Below, piece by piece: positions 4,331 to 5,641 of a stretch of DNA of 5,641 nt. A program made the translations under genes and the position numbers. The stretch's first letter is position 1. Every line of letters starts with the position of its first letter. Under the pieces are notes generated by a model that was not told the origin of the DNA, searched no databases, and saw nothing but the letters and a program-made list of their open reading frames with translations. Origin of the DNA: an uncultured Aliterella sp. (GTDB lineage Bacteria; Cyanobacteriota; Cyanobacteriia; Cyanobacteriales; Chroococcidiopsidaceae); assembly GCA_905479905.1 (NCBI GenBank), contig CAJQOK010000245.1, positions 1 through 5,641 on the forward strand, written 5' to 3'.

Positions 4331-5542
4331 TTATTCATCTTCTAAAGTCATCGTATACACTCCCACATTTCCCGATACTCCCTGCCACCGTCCTTGATTA
4401 GCCCCAGACCAAAGAACTTTGCCTATCTTATTTTTAGCGGCAGTGAAAATGTCTTTTTCTACTGCGCTAAATAAAACCTGTGCTACTTTCTCAGAGTTCA
4501 ATGCTTGCCCAGCATTTTCTGTTAAAACCTTTTCAACAGCTTGTGTAAGCTTTAAGCCTTGGTAATCCGGAGGCAAAGCCTCTGCTAGAGCAATGGCAGA
4601 AATTTCTTGCCTAGAATCAGTAAGTTGATTTGTATCTGGCTCTCCAATAGCTAACTTAAAATCACTTGTATAACATCCTGCCCGGTCTGGCACTTTATCC
4701 CATAATCCCTTTTTTACACCTTTACTCAGAACATCGTAGGTATTTGATTTTTCTGCCTTGAGTGCGGCTAACTCTAATTCGCCGTGCAGAGCGCGCACAA
4801 TATAATCAATATGCAGGATATTACCAATTTCATCAGTCAACAGTTTTTCCACAGCTTCGGACTTGCTTAGATGCTGGTACGGCAAGAGTAATGGTCTTTT
4901 TAGTTGCTTAATTGCTTGTTGAGTTGGCTCTAAAGCAAGATTGTCTTCTGCTTGGGGCGTTGTTTGTTGCTTTACCTCTATTGATTTAGAAGCAAGCTCG
5001 TTTGAGGCGGTTGTCGGGGTTATCGTATTATCTTCTACAGATTTTAAGTCTTCTACTACTCGGTCAGTAGTTGTAGGGATTGCTACAGTCACGCTGTGAA
5101 CTTCGTTTTCAAGTACAGAGTCACAAAGAACAGCAGGTTGGTCTGGAAAGCTTTGCGGCTGGGGTATTGCTTCAGTGCTGTGAATTTCTGGCAAAGGCAA
5201 GTTTAATTGCTCAACAGGGCTTGATGGCAAGGAAATAGCAAAGGTTTCTCTTTGTTGAATGATTAATTGCTCGGCAAGCAAGGCATTAATATGATTGAGT
5301 TGGATTCGAGCATCACTTAAAGCACGGTCATTTTCTTCAACTATACTTTGATAGTGCGATCGCATTTGAGTTAGATTTTGTGCGAAAGACTGACTTCCAG
5401 AAAGCTCATTAACGAGTAAAGCGTCAATGTGAGACAAAGAATCTTGGGCGAGATTTACTGTGTGAGCGCTCTGCTGAAGAAGTTGACTATAATGCGATCT
5501 CATTTCTATTAAGTTATCAATAAAGCGTTCAAATTGTGGCAT
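4331..5542 (-). CDS. Uncharacterised protein with two internal tandem duplications (helical N-terminus, winged-helix-like C-terminus)
   Basis: The 403-residue product has no known function that I can name; I recall similar hypothetical proteins on cyanobacterial plasmids. Three parts are visible. Residues 4-47 and 50-93 are tandem helical repeats with a strict 46-residue register (MRSHY at 14 and 60, HIDALL at 38 and HINALL at 84), probably coiled coil. Residues 94-221 are a low-complexity Pro/Thr/Gln/Glu-rich linker. Residues 222-295 and 327-400 are a second duplication with an ungapped 105-residue register: AVEKLLT/AVEKVLT (230/335), G240/G345, W281/W386, and GCYT/GVYT (289/394). The helix-helix-helix then LWxxVPxxxGxYT end is like a winged-helix hairpin, suggesting DNA binding, which is inference. 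The start is the only ATG giving the full first repeat; no ribosome site is clear. It converges with parB and diverges from the gene starting at 5601. Confidence 0.85.
   Translation of the reverse strand: MPQFERFIDNLIEMRSHYSQLLQQSAHTVNLAQDSLSHIDALLVNELSGSQSFAQNLTQMRSHYQSIVEENDRALSDARIQLNHINALLAEQLIIQQRETFAISLPSSPVEQLNLPLPEIHSTEAIPQPQSFPDQPAVLCDSVLENEVHSVTVAIPTTTDRVVEDLKSVEDNTITPTTASNELASKSIEVKQQTTPQAEDNLALEPTQQAIKQLKRPLLLPYQHLSKSEAVEKLLTDEIGNILHIDYIVRALHGELELAALKAEKSNTYDVLSKGVKKGLWDKVPDRAGCYTSDFKLAIGEPDTNQLTDSRQEISAIALAEALPPDYQGLKLTQAVEKVLTENAGQALNSEKVAQVLFSAVEKDIFTAAKNKIGKVLWSGANQGRWQGVSGNVGVYTMTLEDE
5356..5363. repeat. HIP1 octamer GCGATCGC
   Basis: A perfect copy of the highly iterated palindrome characteristic of many cyanobacterial genomes. 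On the minus strand it lies within the codons for MRSH of the second N-terminal repeat; the matching place in the first repeat has GCGATCTC (5494-5501), one base different. It supports a cyanobacterial host. Confidence 0.8.
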
Positions 5543-5600
5543 GGCTTAACGGATAGCTATTTCTAGTTAATATTGGTACAGCAGTTACTATATCTAGACT

Positions 5601-5641
5601 ATGCCATCAAAAACCGTAAAAGTGCGCGAGTACACAGTTAG
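5601..5641 (+). CDS. Start of a plus-strand gene running off the window (partial)
   Basis: An ATG at 5601 opens a frame read as MPSKTVKVREYTV that stays open to the last base. The basic, strand-forming start resembles the N-terminus of small cyanobacterial hypothetical proteins I recall, but 13 codons are too few to name a family. The 58 bases between it and the divergent minus-strand gene (5543-5600) must hold both promoters if both genes are real. Within them AGTTAATAT (5565-5573) and AGTTACTATAT (5583-5593) form an imperfect direct repeat. No Shine-Dalgarno precedes the ATG. Confidence 0.4.
   Translation, partial: MPSKTVKVREYTV

Overview
The window looks like part of a cyanobacterial accessory replicon, most likely a plasmid. 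The evidence is a ParA/ParB partition pair of the kind found on filamentous cyanobacterial plasmids, a YefM/YoeB-type toxin-antitoxin pair, a perfect copy of the cyanobacterial HIP1 octamer (GCGATCGC, 5356-5363), an AT-leaning composition, and two proteins (the CoiA-like zinc protein and the 403-residue minus-strand protein) that I associate with cyanobacterial plasmids. The family calls come from reading motifs; no database search was run. No replication initiator, transposase, integrase, tRNA, rRNA or CRISPR array is visible.

Left part (1-2064, all plus strand). The 3' end of a photolyase/cryptochrome-family gene enters from outside the window. A promoter with a perfect TATAAT -10 box overlaps its stop codon and reads into an antitoxin-toxin pair whose genes overlap by 38 bases. 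Just upstream of the -10 box are two GTAC cores whose centres are 12 bp apart, a layout reminiscent of YefM operators. Next come an unidentified 75-residue protein and a CoiA-like zinc-binding protein that appears to have lost its C-terminal part.

Centre (2065-4112, plus strand). A regulatory stretch with two perfect 10-bp palindromes and a promoter precedes parA and parB, which overlap by 11 bases and form an operon for replicon segregation. The ParA Walker A motif has alanine where the signature lysine normally sits. An 11-bp-arm hairpin lies just behind parB.

Right part (4113-5641). A 218-base non-coding stretch with repeated TAGATTT words separates parB from a convergent 403-residue minus-strand gene. 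That protein is built from a tandem N-terminal helical repeat (46-residue period), a Pro/Thr/Gln-rich linker, and a tandem C-terminal repeat (105-residue period) with winged-helix-like character. Divergent from it, 58 bases away, another plus-strand gene seems to start and run off the right edge.

Taken together this is a plasmid maintenance module: active partition (ParA/ParB plus a centromere still to be located) backed up by a toxin-antitoxin addiction pair, with nucleic-acid-related accessory genes alongside.
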